Positions 44,226 through 54,101 of a DNA stretch of 64,000 bases are shown here, one piece after another (position 1 is the stretch's first letter; each line of letters opens with the position of its first letter). Location of the stretch: assembly GCA_046233135.1 (NCBI GenBank), contig JBJXHN010000001.1:1054001-1118000 (forward strand), written 5' to 3'. Source of the stretch: JBJXHN01 sp046233135. GTDB taxonomy: Bacteria; Pseudomonadota; Alphaproteobacteria; Rhodospirillales; Rhodospirillaceae. The position numbers and the translations under genes were made by a program. The notes below the pieces were generated by a model, which was not told the DNA's origin, ran no database searches, and was given only the letters and a program-made list of their open reading frames with translations.

Positions 44226-45668
44226 TCACGGATAACGGGTGCGCGGGGAAGCCCGGGCGACGAACATCACCGACACGGCCAGCCCCAGGGCCATCATCAC
44301 CGCCCCACCCTGATAGGTATGGGCGATCTGTACGGCCAGAGTATCGGCGGCCGACATCCCCTGCGGCCGGCCGGCAGCGAAAACCACCACCAGAATCGCC
44401 AGCCCCATGGTCCCGCCCAATTGATGGGCGACGTTGACGATACCCGAAGCTGCACCGGCATCCCGCTTTTCCACCCCCTGAACCCCGGCCACGGTCAGTG
44501 GCCCCAGAGCCATGCCGTTGCCGAAGCCCAGCAGCAACATCGGTAGGGCCAAAGCGGTGACATAGCCGTGGTGCGGCCCGACACTGGCCATCCACAGCAG
44601 GCCCAGAAAGCAGGCCCCCATGGCGATGACCAGCACCCGCCCGTTGCCCAGGATGCGGGTCAGCTTGGGCAGCTGCATGGAGGCTGCGAAACTGACCGCC
44701 GTCAGCGGCAGAAAGCCCAAACCGGCCTCCAGCGCGCCGAATCCCAACACGCCTTGCATGTATTGGGTGCTGAAGAAGAAGAACGAGACCATGGCGCCGA
44801 CAAACAGCATCCGCGCCCCATAGGCCCCGGCACGCACCCGGTCCGCCAGCAGACGCAGCGGCAGCAACGGTTGCCGACTGTTTCGCTGGCTCCACAAGAA
44901 CGCCACTAGCAGAGCCAGCCCGCCCCCCACAGCCCCCAGGGTCCGTACGTCCCCCCACCCCACCGATGCGGATCGTACCGTGCCATAAACCAGTGATGCC
45001 ATGCCGATAGTCGAAACGAACGCCCCGACCAGGTCCAGGCGTCCGTCTCCCTGCTCCGTTTCCTGCAACATTCGGCTGGCTGCCACGAACAGGCCGATCC
45101 CCACCGGAACGTTCATGAAGAACCCGACCCGCCAGGAGATCCAGTCGGCAAAGATCCCGCCCACCACCAGACCCAGGCTGGCCCCGACGCCGGCCGTGGC
45201 TGCGTAGTAGGCCAGCGCCCGGTGGCGCTCCTCGCCGTCCTGGAAATGGGTGGACAGCAGCGCCAGGGTGGTCGGCGCCAGCACGGCCGCACCGATCCCC
45301 TGTATAGCCCGGGCGGCAAGCATCATCGCCGGTGACTGAGCCAAGCCGATCCCCAGCGAGGCCACGGTAAACAGCACCAATCCGGCGAGATAGACCCGCC
45401 GGCGCCCCAAAAGGTCGCCGATGCGCGCGCCGAGCATCAGAAAGCCACCGAAACACAGGGTATAGGCGTTCTGTACCCAGGACAGGCCCGTGGCGGAAAA
45501 GCCCAACCCTTCCCGGATATCGGGCAAGCCGGTGATGACGATGGAGATGTCCAGGATGATCATCAGATAGCTGGCCAGAACAATGGTCAGCACCGCCCGC
45601 CGCTGGTCGGGCAAAGGCGCGCCTGCGGCTCCGTCCGGCGGACGGCAGTCGGAAGAAGACAAGGTCAT
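44226..45668 (-). CDS. MFS transporter, DHA2 (EmrB/QacA) multidrug efflux family
   Basis: A 480-residue protein of 14 helices. The conserved SYLMIILDISIVITGLPDI start, LGARIGDLLGRRRVYLAGL loop and GIGAAVLAPTTLALLS antiporter motif place it in DHA2. Proton-driven export of drugs or toxic organics is expected. No regulator gene is directly adjacent. Confidence 0.9.
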   Translation of the reverse strand: MTLSSSDCRPPDGAAGAPLPDQRRAVLTIVLASYLMIILDISIVITGLPDIREGLGFSATGLSWVQNAYTLCFGGFLMLGARIGDLLGRRRVYLAGLVLFTVASLGIGLAQSPAMMLAARAIQGIGAAVLAPTTLALLSTHFQDGEERHRALAYYAATAGVGASLGLVVGGIFADWISWRVGFFMNVPVGIGLFVAASRMLQETEQGDGRLDLVGAFVSTIGMASLVYGTVRSASVGWGDVRTLGAVGGGLALLVAFLWSQRNSRQPLLPLRLLADRVRAGAYGARMLFVGAMVSFFFFSTQYMQGVLGFGALEAGLGFLPLTAVSFAASMQLPKLTRILGNGRVLVIAMGACFLGLLWMASVGPHHGYVTALALPMLLLGFGNGMALGPLTVAGVQGVEKRDAGAASGIVNVAHQLGGTMGLAILVVVFAAGRPQGMSAADTLAVQIAHTYQGGAVMMALGLAVSVMFVARASPRTRYP

Positions 45669-46035
45669 GGTGGTGGAAACGATCCCTCGTCCCAGTCCCC
45701 AGCGGACCGGGTCACCTGAAATTCAACACCGAAAGCACGCGCCGATGGAGCCCCGGATCGGACGGACGCCGTCCCGGCCCCTTCCGGCAAACGACGATGT
45801 GGGGATGGCAGCGCTTCAGAATAAGGCGCACAAAATGGAAAGCCCCCATGCACGTTGCTCATGAGTGCCATTCGCACCCTGCCGGCCGGCCTTACCCTTA
45901 CCTGGCCCTGGGTTTCTTCGGCCACATCACGTACACTATCCTTTTCGACCCATAGGAGAGACGTTTATCCTCTGGGTATAGCGTTCCCATGAAAAACGCA
46001 CAGAAGATTGCAGCCAACCGGAAGGACGACAGGGA
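45669..46035. other. Divergent intergenic region between DHA2 pump and hydroxylase
   Basis: About 370 bases without recognised gene, repeat or clear operator; it must contain the two promoters. Confidence 0.3.
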
Positions 46036-46779
46036 ATGGACGCACTCGACCACCTGCGGGAACTGGCCCGTTGCGACCTCGGCACCCGGGACAAGCCCTG
46101 GCAGGAGGTCGCCCGGGGCTGCGGCCTGATGCTGCATACCCCCCTCGACCTTGCCGCCGACCTGCCGGCCATGCGGGCGGAATTCGCTACCCTGGAGGCC
46201 GACACGGGGCCGGAGTATCGCGGTTTCCGGAATGAAGACGGCAGTTGGTCCGATCTGCAACTGATCAGGCGCGGGCGGCTTGGCGGTGTCGGCGCGCCGG
46301 CTCCCACGCTGGACCGCATACCGAGTGTCCGCGCGCTGCTGGAGCGGACCGGCTGGACAGTGCTGGGCAGCAGCGTGATCCGCCTGCACCCCCACGGGGT
46401 GCTGCCCTGGCATTTCGAGGCCCAGTCCCCGTACATGCCGGAAAGCCGCCTGCTGATGCCCCTGCACGCCCCAACGGGCGCCTTCACCCTGCTGGGTGAC
46501 GACGCGGTGGCCTATCCGGCGGGAACCTTCTGGACCGGCGACTTCAACTTCCCCCATCAGGTGGAAAACCCCACGGACGAGGAACGCCTGGTGCTGCTGG
46601 TCGACGTGGTGAACACCCCGGAGGTCCTGCGCCTGATGCCGGAAGCCATGACCGCCGATGTCGCCGAACGCTGCGCCCTGTCGATGAAAGCGACCCAGCA
46701 TATGCTGCACTGGCGCCAGAGCCGCGCCAACATCGCCGGCTTGCCGCCACAGGTTCGCAGCAACCTTCAGCCCGCCTGA
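46036..46779 (+). CDS. Aspartyl/asparaginyl beta-hydroxylase-like 2OG-Fe(II) dioxygenase
   Basis: A 247-residue protein with a cupin core: VIRLHPHGVLPWHFE, RLLMPLHAPTGAFTLLG and GDFNFPHQVENPTDEERLVL. The HFE and HQV histidines fit the metal-binding positions of the Asp_Arg_Hydrox family. The target (protein or small molecule) is unknown. It converges on cydC with only 25 bases between. Confidence 0.75.
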   Translation: MDALDHLRELARCDLGTRDKPWQEVARGCGLMLHTPLDLAADLPAMRAEFATLEADTGPEYRGFRNEDGSWSDLQLIRRGRLGGVGAPAPTLDRIPSVRALLERTGWTVLGSSVIRLHPHGVLPWHFEAQSPYMPESRLLMPLHAPTGAFTLLGDDAVAYPAGTFWTGDFNFPHQVENPTDEERLVLLVDVVNTPEVLRLMPEAMTADVAERCALSMKATQHMLHWRQSRANIAGLPPQVRSNLQPA

Positions 46780-46804
46780 GGCCCGAGCCCCTGCCCGGCC
46801 CGCC

Positions 46805-48454
46805 TTACCGCCCGGGCAGCAGGACCACGCGATCCAGCAGGCTTTCCTCGATCCGCCGGTGGGTGATCAGGATCAGGGTCCGACCGGCCAGCGCCTGGTC
46901 CAGCGCCCCCAGGAACCGCCGCTCCATGGCCGGGTCCAGCCCTTCGGTGGGTTCGTCCAGAATCAGGATCGGCGCCGGTTTCAGCAGCGCCCGCGCCAGC
47001 CCGACACGCCGCGCCTCCCCGCCGGACACGGTGGTTCCCGCCTCGCCCACGAACCCGTCCAGGCCATCGGGAAGCCGCGCCAGCAGGTCGTCCAGCTGGG
47101 CGATCCGGCAGGCCTGCCGTACAGCGTCGTCCGAAGCCTCCGGCGCACCGAGAGTCAGATTGTCGCGCAAGCGGCCCGTGAACAGCCGGGCGTCCTGCGG
47201 CGCGACAGCAAAGGCGCTCCGCCAGGTTTCGGGCTCCACGTCCCGCAGGTCATGATCCGCCACCCGGACCGTCCCCCGTGTCGGCACCCTCAGGCCGGTC
47301 AGCAGAGAAACCAGGGTGCTCTTCCCCGCGCCGCTGGGGCCGACCAGTGCCACCCGCTCGCCCGCCCGAACCCGCAGGGACAGACCGTCGATCACCGCCG
47401 GCCCCGCCGCATGGGAGAACGCAAGATCGGTCACCAGCAGTTCGGCAGACGCCACGACCGGAGAGAGCCGGGTAATGGGCGCCGCTTCCGGCGGGCTGCG
47501 GTCGATCAACGTGAACAGCCTGCGGGCCGACGCCAGCGTTTCCGGCAGGACGCGGAATGCGGCCGGCAGGGGTGCCACGGTCTCGAAGCTCGCGAGACAG
47601 AGAAACACCAGCAGCATCAGATCCGCCCCGCCAAGGCTGCCCTCGGCGACCATCGGCGCGCCGAGCACCAGAACGGCCACGGGCGCCATGCTCGCAAGCA
47701 GACCGGTTGCGGCCCGGGCCACCGCATCCAGGGTATCGGCCCGGGCCTGATGGGCACGCAGACCCCGGGCCTCGTCGAGAAACGCCGCCGTCTCCGCCTC
47801 ATCCGCACCGAAGGCCTGAAGCTCCGCCAGCCCCTGGATCTGATCCACGGCCCGGCGATGAAGGGCTGCCGTCGCCCCCACGCTCTCCCGCGCTGCCCGA
47901 CGCCCCAGCAGCCAGGACAGCGCGGACCCGCCCCCGCCGGCCACCATCAGCCCGACAGCGAGCAGGCCGGCGACGGCGCCGGACATCGCCGCCGTAACGG
48001 CAACACACGCCAGCGCCCCCAGCACCCCGGCCACCACCGGCACCACGCCACGCAGGTACAGGTCCCGCAGGCGGTCCACATCGCCGACCAGCCGGGCCGC
48101 CACATCCGCGCCGTGGAGATCCTCCAGCCCTGCGGGGGCGAGGGGGACAAGGCGGTCGAAAACCTGCCGCCGCAGTCCGCCGAGGAAGCGGAAGGTGGCC
48201 TCGTGCGTGACCAGCCGCTCCAGATACCGGGCTCCGGTCCGGCTCATGGCCAGGGCGCGGATGATGGCGGCAGGGGTGTAGTAGTTCATCGCGGCCCCCG
48301 CCACCCCGGCCAATCCCATGGCGGTGATGAACCACCCCGACGCCGCCATCAGCGCCACGCTGGACAGCGTGGCGGCCAGGGACAGGACGATCCCGCCCGA
48401 CGCCCAGCCCCAATACGGACGATAGAGCCACAACAGGCGCAGCAGGATCCTCAT
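46805..48454 (-). CDS. cydC: Thiol reductant ABC exporter subunit CydC
   Basis: A 549-residue exporter half: six-helix domain starting MRILLRLLWLYRPYWGWASG, then an ATPase with GPSGAGKST, VSGGEARRVGLARALL and ILILDEPTEGLD. CydDC exports cysteine/glutathione to the periplasm, needed for cytochrome bd assembly. It overlaps cydD by ATGA. Confidence 0.93.
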   Translation of the reverse strand: MRILLRLLWLYRPYWGWASGGIVLSLAATLSSVALMAASGWFITAMGLAGVAGAAMNYYTPAAIIRALAMSRTGARYLERLVTHEATFRFLGGLRRQVFDRLVPLAPAGLEDLHGADVAARLVGDVDRLRDLYLRGVVPVVAGVLGALACVAVTAAMSGAVAGLLAVGLMVAGGGGSALSWLLGRRAARESVGATAALHRRAVDQIQGLAELQAFGADEAETAAFLDEARGLRAHQARADTLDAVARAATGLLASMAPVAVLVLGAPMVAEGSLGGADLMLLVFLCLASFETVAPLPAAFRVLPETLASARRLFTLIDRSPPEAAPITRLSPVVASAELLVTDLAFSHAAGPAVIDGLSLRVRAGERVALVGPSGAGKSTLVSLLTGLRVPTRGTVRVADHDLRDVEPETWRSAFAVAPQDARLFTGRLRDNLTLGAPEASDDAVRQACRIAQLDDLLARLPDGLDGFVGEAGTTVSGGEARRVGLARALLKPAPILILDEPTEGLDPAMERRFLGALDQALAGRTLILITHRRIEESLLDRVVLLPGR

Positions 48455-50268
48455 ACCACGACCTCCGGGATCATTTCGGCCGTCATCGCCCGGACCAGGG
48501 CGGCATAGTGCCCGTTGGCCGCCAGCAAATCAGCATGCCATCCGGTCTCCATCCCCCGCCCCCGGTCGAGGACGACGATCCGGTCCGCGGCCTCTATGGT
48601 GCGCAGGCGGTGGGCAATGGAAAGGACGGTGCGCCCTTCCCCGAGGCGGGCCAGGGCGGCGGCGATCTCCGCTTCCGTTTCCCCATCCAGGCTGGCGGTG
48701 GGCTCGTCGAGCAGAACCAGCGCCGGATCGCGTAAGACCGCCCGGGCGATGGCGATCCGCCGCGCTTCGCCGCCGGACAGCAGAGTCCCGCGCTCGCCCA
48801 CCGGGGTCTCGAAGCCCCTTGGCAGCGCCTCGACGAACGGAAGAACGCCGGCCTTCTCGGCCGCTGCACGCACTTGGTCGCGGGAAGAGCCGGGGGAACC
48901 GAGGGCAATGGCCTCGGCGACCGTGCCCCGGAACAGATGCGGCCGTTGCGGCACCCAGGCGATCCGCCGTCGCCAGAGCTCCAGGTCCCAGTCCTCAAGC
49001 GGGTGACCGTCAACCAGGATTCTCCCGTCCGAGGGGGCGAGGAACCGCAGCAGCAAATTGGCCACCGTGCTCTTCCCCGCACCACTCGGTCCGACGAGGG
49101 CGATGGTCTCTCCGGCAGCGATCTCCAGAGACAGTCCGTCGAGGGCTGGCGGATCGTCACCATAGCGGGCCGTGACCGCGTCGAACACCAGACGCGGCGG
49201 GGTGGCGAGCGGCCTCCCCGCTCCTGTCCCGCCCCCCCGCGGTGAAAAGACGGCGGGCGGCGCGGCGCGCAACAGGGGGAGCATGCCATCGACCGCGCCG
49301 ATGGCTTCCATGCGCCCATGGTACTGGGCGCCGAGGGTCCGCAGCGGCAGGTAGAATTCCGGAGCCAGCAGCAGCAGGAACAATCCCCGCTGATACTCCA
49401 TATCCCCCCACAGCAGGCGAAAGCCGATGAACACCGCGATCATGGCGATGGACACCGTCGCCAGGAACTCCAGCGCCAGAGAGGACAGGAAGGCCACGCG
49501 CAGGATACGCATAGTTTCCAGACGATAGCTTTCCGACAGGCTGGACACCGTTTCCGCCTCACGCCGGGTAGCATTGAACAGCTTCAGGGTGGTCAGCCCC
49601 TGAACGGCATCAAGGAAGCGGGCGCTCATGCGGGTCAGGGTGGCCCATTGGCGCTGGTTCATGCGCTCCGCTCCCCGGCCGATCAATATCATCGCCAGGG
49701 GGATCAGCGGCGCCGTCCCGGCCATGATCAGCGCCGTCACCCAGTCCATGGGCAGGGTCACGGCCAGGATGGCAACGGGCAGGACGGCGGTCAGCGCCAT
49801 GGCCGGCAGAAACCGGGCCACATAGCCGTCCAGGGATTCCACCCCCTCGACCAGCAGGGTGGCCAGCGCCCCGCTGCGCTGACGGCCCAGACCCACGGGT
49901 CCCAGGGCATGGAGGTGGTGCAGCAGATCTGCGCGCACCCGGTCCTTGACCCGGCCGGCGACGGCAAAGGCGCTGCGGTCGGCCGTCACCGACAGGGCGG
50001 CGCGCAATCCGTACAGCCCCAGCAGAAACCCGACCGCCGGCCATAGGTCCGCTGGCTCCCCATGCCCGAAAACGATCCCGGCGGCGAGATCGGCCAGGAT
50101 CCACGACTGGAGGATCAGCAGCCCGCCCCCCAGGGACGACAGCAGAACGGCCGTGACAGGAAAAGCCCCCTTTCCCCGCATAAGGGACTTCAGGGCGGTT
50201 GCGGCGGCCGGGGACGCGGCGCTCACGGGCGGGCTCCATGGAATAAAATGGAAAGGGGGAGAGGGCAT
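48451..50268 (-). CDS. cydD: Thiol reductant ABC exporter subunit CydD
   Basis: A 605-residue exporter half with a membrane domain (helices at ~30-310) and an ATPase containing GPSGAGKST, LSGGEARRIAIARAVL and LVLLDEPTASLD. The start at 50268 is uncertain; a GTG at 50226 preceded by TGGAG would give a more usual N terminus. It follows cydX by 50 bases in the cydABXDC operon. Confidence 0.93.
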   Translation of the reverse strand: MPSPPFHFIPWSPPVSAASPAAATALKSLMRGKGAFPVTAVLLSSLGGGLLILQSWILADLAAGIVFGHGEPADLWPAVGFLLGLYGLRAALSVTADRSAFAVAGRVKDRVRADLLHHLHALGPVGLGRQRSGALATLLVEGVESLDGYVARFLPAMALTAVLPVAILAVTLPMDWVTALIMAGTAPLIPLAMILIGRGAERMNQRQWATLTRMSARFLDAVQGLTTLKLFNATRREAETVSSLSESYRLETMRILRVAFLSSLALEFLATVSIAMIAVFIGFRLLWGDMEYQRGLFLLLLAPEFYLPLRTLGAQYHGRMEAIGAVDGMLPLLRAAPPAVFSPRGGGTGAGRPLATPPRLVFDAVTARYGDDPPALDGLSLEIAAGETIALVGPSGAGKSTVANLLLRFLAPSDGRILVDGHPLEDWDLELWRRRIAWVPQRPHLFRGTVAEAIALGSPGSSRDQVRAAAEKAGVLPFVEALPRGFETPVGERGTLLSGGEARRIAIARAVLRDPALVLLDEPTASLDGETEAEIAAALARLGEGRTVLSIAHRLRTIEAADRIVVLDRGRGMETGWHADLLAANGHYAALVRAMTAEMIPEVVV

Positions 50269-50318
50269 CGGGACGAGTCCGGTGGCCGGCCCCGTCCCGG
50301 CACCTGTGTTTCACCGAT

Positions 50319-50438
50319 CTAGCCTTGGGCGCGCTTCACCTCCCGCACGGCGCTTTCCTCGGCTTCGAACCACAGGGCGTTGATGATTCCCAGGGACAGC
50401 GCGGCCGTCAGACCCAGGATCCAGGTGAAATACCACAT
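50319..50438 (-). CDS. cydX: Cytochrome bd small subunit CydX
   Basis: A 39-residue single-helix protein, MWYFTWILGLTAALSLGIIN followed by ALWFE, exactly the CydX/YbgT pattern. It stabilises the CydAB heme site. AAGGAG lies ten bases before the ATG. It is placed between cydB and cydD. Confidence 0.95.
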   Translation of the reverse strand: MWYFTWILGLTAALSLGIINALWFEAEESAVREVKRAQG

Positions 50439-50463
50439 CGTCCGTTTCTCCTTGCTTGGCCTT

Positions 50464-51618
50464 CTAATAGGCCGAATTGCCCCGCTGGGTGATTTCCTCC
50501 ACCGACACCCGGCCCCACATGCGGGCGTAGCACCACACCGTGTAGGACAGGACGAGCGGCAGAAAGATCACCACTGCCCAGAACATCACCGTCAGTGTCA
50601 GGTGGCTGGACGGCGCGTCCCAGACGGTCAGGCTGGACGCCGGATCGGTGCTGGAAGGCATGATGAACGGGAACATGGACAGCCCCGCCGTGCCGATGAT
50701 CCCGGTCATTCCCACGGCACTGGCGACAAAGCCGATCCCGGGCCGGTTCATGCGCGACAGCAACACCGCCAGGATGATTCCCGCGAATCCCGCCACCGGT
50801 GCCGCCAGCGCCACCGGATAGGTGGAATAGATCGCCAGCCAGGCGCCGGGCTGCACCACCACGTCCTTGGCCAACGGGTTGGGCAAGGCATCAAGGGGGG
50901 GCTGGGAAATGATCGCGTAGCCGTCGATCCCCAGAGCCACCCAGACGCCCCCAAGAGCGAAGCCGACAACGGCGATCGCCCCCATCAGGACCACCGCCCC
51001 CTTGGCGCGGGAGGCCACGGGTTCGGCGGTGCGCATCTGCAGCCAGATCCCCCCGTGCAGGGTGATCATGGCAAAGCTGATCACCCCGGCCAGCAGGGCG
51101 AAGGGGTTGAGCAACGGCAAAAGGGCGCTCAGCAGCGCGCCCTCGTAGTGGGCGCGCAGGAAGCTGTCCAGGTGGAAAGGTACTCCTTGCAGCAGGTTGC
51201 CGAAGGCCACGCCGAAGATGATCGACGGGATCGCCCCACCGGCGAACAGCCCCCAGTCCCAGGCCCGGCGCCAGCGGGCGTCCCCGATCTTGGAGCGGTA
51301 ATCGAAGCCCACCGGCCGGAAGAACAGGGCGAACAGGACCAGCAGCATGGCCATATAGAAACCGGAGAAGGCGGCGGCATAGACCGCAGGCCATGCGGCG
51401 AAAATGGCGCCTCCGGCGGTGATCAGCCAGACCTGGTTGCCATCCCAGTGGGGGCCGACGGTGTTGATGATCACCCGCCGCTCCTCGTCGGTCTTGCCGA
51501 GGAAAGGCAGCAGGTTGCCCACCCCCATATCCATGCCGTCGGTGATGGCGAACCCGATCAGCAGGGCGCCGACCAGGATCCACCAGACGAACTTCAGGGT
51601 TTCGTACTCGATAAGCAT
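50464..51618 (-). CDS. cydB: Cytochrome bd ubiquinol oxidase subunit II
   Basis: A 384-residue membrane protein with LKFVWWILVGALLIGFAITD, GMDMGVGNLLPFLGK and VGPHWDGNQVWLITAGGAIF, the CydB hallmarks. The start at 51618 is the conserved N terminus, 14 bases after cydA. It serves high-affinity O2 reduction in micro-oxic conditions. Confidence 0.96.
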   Translation of the reverse strand: MLIEYETLKFVWWILVGALLIGFAITDGMDMGVGNLLPFLGKTDEERRVIINTVGPHWDGNQVWLITAGGAIFAAWPAVYAAAFSGFYMAMLLVLFALFFRPVGFDYRSKIGDARWRRAWDWGLFAGGAIPSIIFGVAFGNLLQGVPFHLDSFLRAHYEGALLSALLPLLNPFALLAGVISFAMITLHGGIWLQMRTAEPVASRAKGAVVLMGAIAVVGFALGGVWVALGIDGYAIISQPPLDALPNPLAKDVVVQPGAWLAIYSTYPVALAAPVAGFAGIILAVLLSRMNRPGIGFVASAVGMTGIIGTAGLSMFPFIMPSSTDPASSLTVWDAPSSHLTLTVMFWAVVIFLPLVLSYTVWCYARMWGRVSVEEITQRGNSAY

Positions 51619-51632
51619 CTGTGGGGCCTCCC

Positions 51633-53219
51633 TTACTCGGCCGGTGCGGGATAGGCGACGCCGGCGACTTCGCCGTGATAGCGGCCGGTCCCCAGGGAGG
51701 CCGGTCCCTTGCGGGCGAACTTGACCATCAGGAAAACCTCGATCACCAGCAGGAAGGTGTAGAAGCCGATGAAGCCGGTCAGGCTGAAAATCAGGTCTCC
51801 GGCGGTCAGGGACGAAGCGGCCAGGGATGTCGGCAGCACCTCGCCGATAGCCCAGGGCTGGCGGCCGAATTCGGCGACGAACCATCCCATCTCGCAGGCC
51901 AGCCAGGGCACCGGAATGGCCCACAGCAATGCCCGCTGAAGCCACCGCTTTTCGCTGATGGTACGGCGCATGGTGAAATAGAAGGTGGCCCCGATCAGCC
52001 CCAGCATCAGGAAGCCGAACGCCACCATCAGCCGGAAGGTCCAGAACAGCGGCGCGACCTTGGGGATGGAGTCCTCCGCCGCCTGTCTGATCTGCGCGTC
52101 GGTGGCATTGGCGACATCGTCGGTATAGGGCTTGAGCAGCAAACCGTAGCCGATGTCCGCCCGCCGCTCCTCGAACCGGGCCAGGGTCTCCGGCGAGTTG
52201 TCGCCGGCCCGGATCTTCTCCAGATCCGCATAGGCCAGCATGCCCGACCGGATGCGCGCCTCGTGCTCGGCCTTCAGGTCGTCCAGGCCGGTGACCTGTT
52301 CCGTGGTCGACCGCGTGGCGATCAGGCCCAGGGCGTAGGGAATCCTGATCGCATATCTGGTGGTTTCCGTCTCGTCATCCGGCCAGCCGAACAGGGTGAA
52401 ATCGGCCGGAGCCGGGGCGGTTTCCCACTCTGCCTCGATGGCGGCCAGCTTGACCTTCTGGACATCGCCCAGTTCATAGCCGCTTTCGTCCCCCAGGATG
52501 ATCACCGAAAGGATGGAAGCGAACCCGAAAGCCGAAGCGATGGCCATGGAGCGCTTGGCAAAGGCCAGATCACGCCCCTTCAGCATGTAGTAGGCACTGA
52601 TCCCCAGCACGAACATGGAACCGGTGACATAGCCGGCGGCCACCGTGTGGACGAACTTCACCTGGGCGACGGGGTTGAAGACCACCTGCCAGAAGCTTTC
52701 CATCTCCATGCGCATGGTTTCGGGGGAGAAGACAGCGCCTACCGGGTTCTGCATCCAGCCATTGGCCACCAGAATCCACAGCGCCGACAGGTTCGAGCCC
52801 AGGGCGGTGAAGAAAGTCACCGCCAGATGCTGCCGCCGGGACAGCTTGTCCCAGCCCAGGAAGAACAGGCCGATAAAGGTGGATTCCAGAAAAAAGGCCA
52901 TCAGGCCCTCGATCGCCAGAGGCGCGCCGAACACGTCGCCCACGTAATGCGAGTAGTAGGACCAGTTGGTGCCGAACTGAAACTCCATGGTCAGGCCGGT
53001 CGTGACCCCCAAGGCGAAGTTGATACCGAACAACTTGCCCCAGAAGCGGGTCATGTCCCGGTAGATCTCCTTGCCGGTCATGACATAGACCGACTCCATG
53101 ATGAACAGGATCCAGGAAAGCCCCAGGGTTAGCGGAACGAACAGAAAATGATACAGGGCTGTCGCAGCGAACTGCCAGCGCGACAACTCTATGACCGTCG
53201 TATCGACGATAGAGTCCAT
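51633..53219 (-). CDS. cydA: Cytochrome bd ubiquinol oxidase subunit I
   Basis: A 528-residue protein with LSRWQFAATALYHFLFVPLT (containing the heme b595/d His), FWGKLFGINFALGVTTGLTM, EGLMAFFLESTFIGLFFLGW and GRQPWAIGEVLPTSLA. These are CydA features including the quinol-binding region. It is the first gene of cydABXDC. No FNR-type site was identifiable upstream. Confidence 0.97.
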   Translation of the reverse strand: MDSIVDTTVIELSRWQFAATALYHFLFVPLTLGLSWILFIMESVYVMTGKEIYRDMTRFWGKLFGINFALGVTTGLTMEFQFGTNWSYYSHYVGDVFGAPLAIEGLMAFFLESTFIGLFFLGWDKLSRRQHLAVTFFTALGSNLSALWILVANGWMQNPVGAVFSPETMRMEMESFWQVVFNPVAQVKFVHTVAAGYVTGSMFVLGISAYYMLKGRDLAFAKRSMAIASAFGFASILSVIILGDESGYELGDVQKVKLAAIEAEWETAPAPADFTLFGWPDDETETTRYAIRIPYALGLIATRSTTEQVTGLDDLKAEHEARIRSGMLAYADLEKIRAGDNSPETLARFEERRADIGYGLLLKPYTDDVANATDAQIRQAAEDSIPKVAPLFWTFRLMVAFGFLMLGLIGATFYFTMRRTISEKRWLQRALLWAIPVPWLACEMGWFVAEFGRQPWAIGEVLPTSLAASSLTAGDLIFSLTGFIGFYTFLLVIEVFLMVKFARKGPASLGTGRYHGEVAGVAYPAPAE

Positions 53220-53355
53220 CGAGGTATTCCCTCTCTTGCCTCCCGGGTGCCGAGACGTGCCGGACCAATCCCGCGTCTTCCGTCGATGGACGCAGGGGAT
53301 CAGCCCCGAACGGCAGTCATCCGGGGGACGGGATTGCGATTAATCTGCGGTGGGT

Positions 53356-53805
53356 TCAGGCAATCGCGGAAACGAGAGGGGGTCCCCGGCAGGTGATCGT
53401 GTGGCGCAAGCGATCCGACTGCGGGATCTCTTCGTGGCAGGAGTAGTCGAGGCCCTGGCCGAAACGCCCGACAAAGGGCGCCAGAGAGACAACGGTCGCC
53501 GCGCCGTCGATTGCGGCGGAAACGGCGGCCGATCCACAGATCTGACAGTGCTGCTGAAAGCTTTCTCCGCCCTGCCCTTCTCCCGGCGCGCCCGATAGCG
53601 GCAGAAGCTCGACGCCAGCGGCGGTACAGAGAGACAGGAAGCCCAACGGCCGGCCTGTCGCTCCGCCATGGCCGAGCGCCGCAGCCTCCGCCGACAGGTG
53701 CGCCGTGGTGAAAACCAGATGAAGCAGGAGACCGAGCAGCCCGGCGGCGCAAGTGTTTCCACTTGCCCGCAGGGTCTTCAGCACGGTTCCGGTCACACGG
53801 TTCAT
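53356..53805 (-). CDS. DUF2946-like small exported protein
   Basis: A 149-residue protein with a hydrophobic N-terminal segment (CAAGLLGLLLHLVFTTAHLS) and the motif FQQHCQICGSAAV, like the C-terminal Cys pair of DUF2946 proteins, which are often next to copper or TonB-related genes. It ends with a Cys-containing tail. It lies upstream of cydA on the same strand. Family membership is likely but not certain. Confidence 0.55.
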   Translation of the reverse strand: MNRVTGTVLKTLRASGNTCAAGLLGLLLHLVFTTAHLSAEAAALGHGGATGRPLGFLSLCTAAGVELLPLSGAPGEGQGGESFQQHCQICGSAAVSAAIDGAATVVSLAPFVGRFGQGLDYSCHEEIPQSDRLRHTITCRGPPLVSAIA

Positions 53806-54101
53806 CTCGACGCCAAACGATCATGAGAAGAATTGAATATAGCGGGAGAACCGCATTTTTCTCAATACGGTGCCCTCACCGGACCGGCGCATGGCTGCCC
53901 CGCCGGGAAAGGGACGCTCATGGTGCTTGCAGTGGCTTCTTTTACCATCATAGGCAGTACGAGCAGCCGGAAAGAAGGGTCGGGCCGACGTGGCGGCCGC
54001 CCTGGACGCCGAGGCCCGCCGCTTCATCGGCGACGGGTCCCCGGACCGGGAGACCGCACTGCTGGCCCTGGACCTGGGGGCTGCGGCCTGATCAGGGACC
54101 G
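53806..54101. other. Intergenic region with a possible gene remnant
   Basis: On the plus strand 53955-54091 reads as a coding-like tail (DVAAALDAEARRFIGDGSPD, ending ALDLGAAA and a stop) with no start codon, as if the 3' end of a lost gene. The rest has no recognised feature. Confidence 0.3.

Noticed and set aside
53220..53355. FNR box upstream of cydA
   Set aside because: A TTGCGATTAATC stretch is present, but there is no TTGAT-N4-ATCAA dyad.
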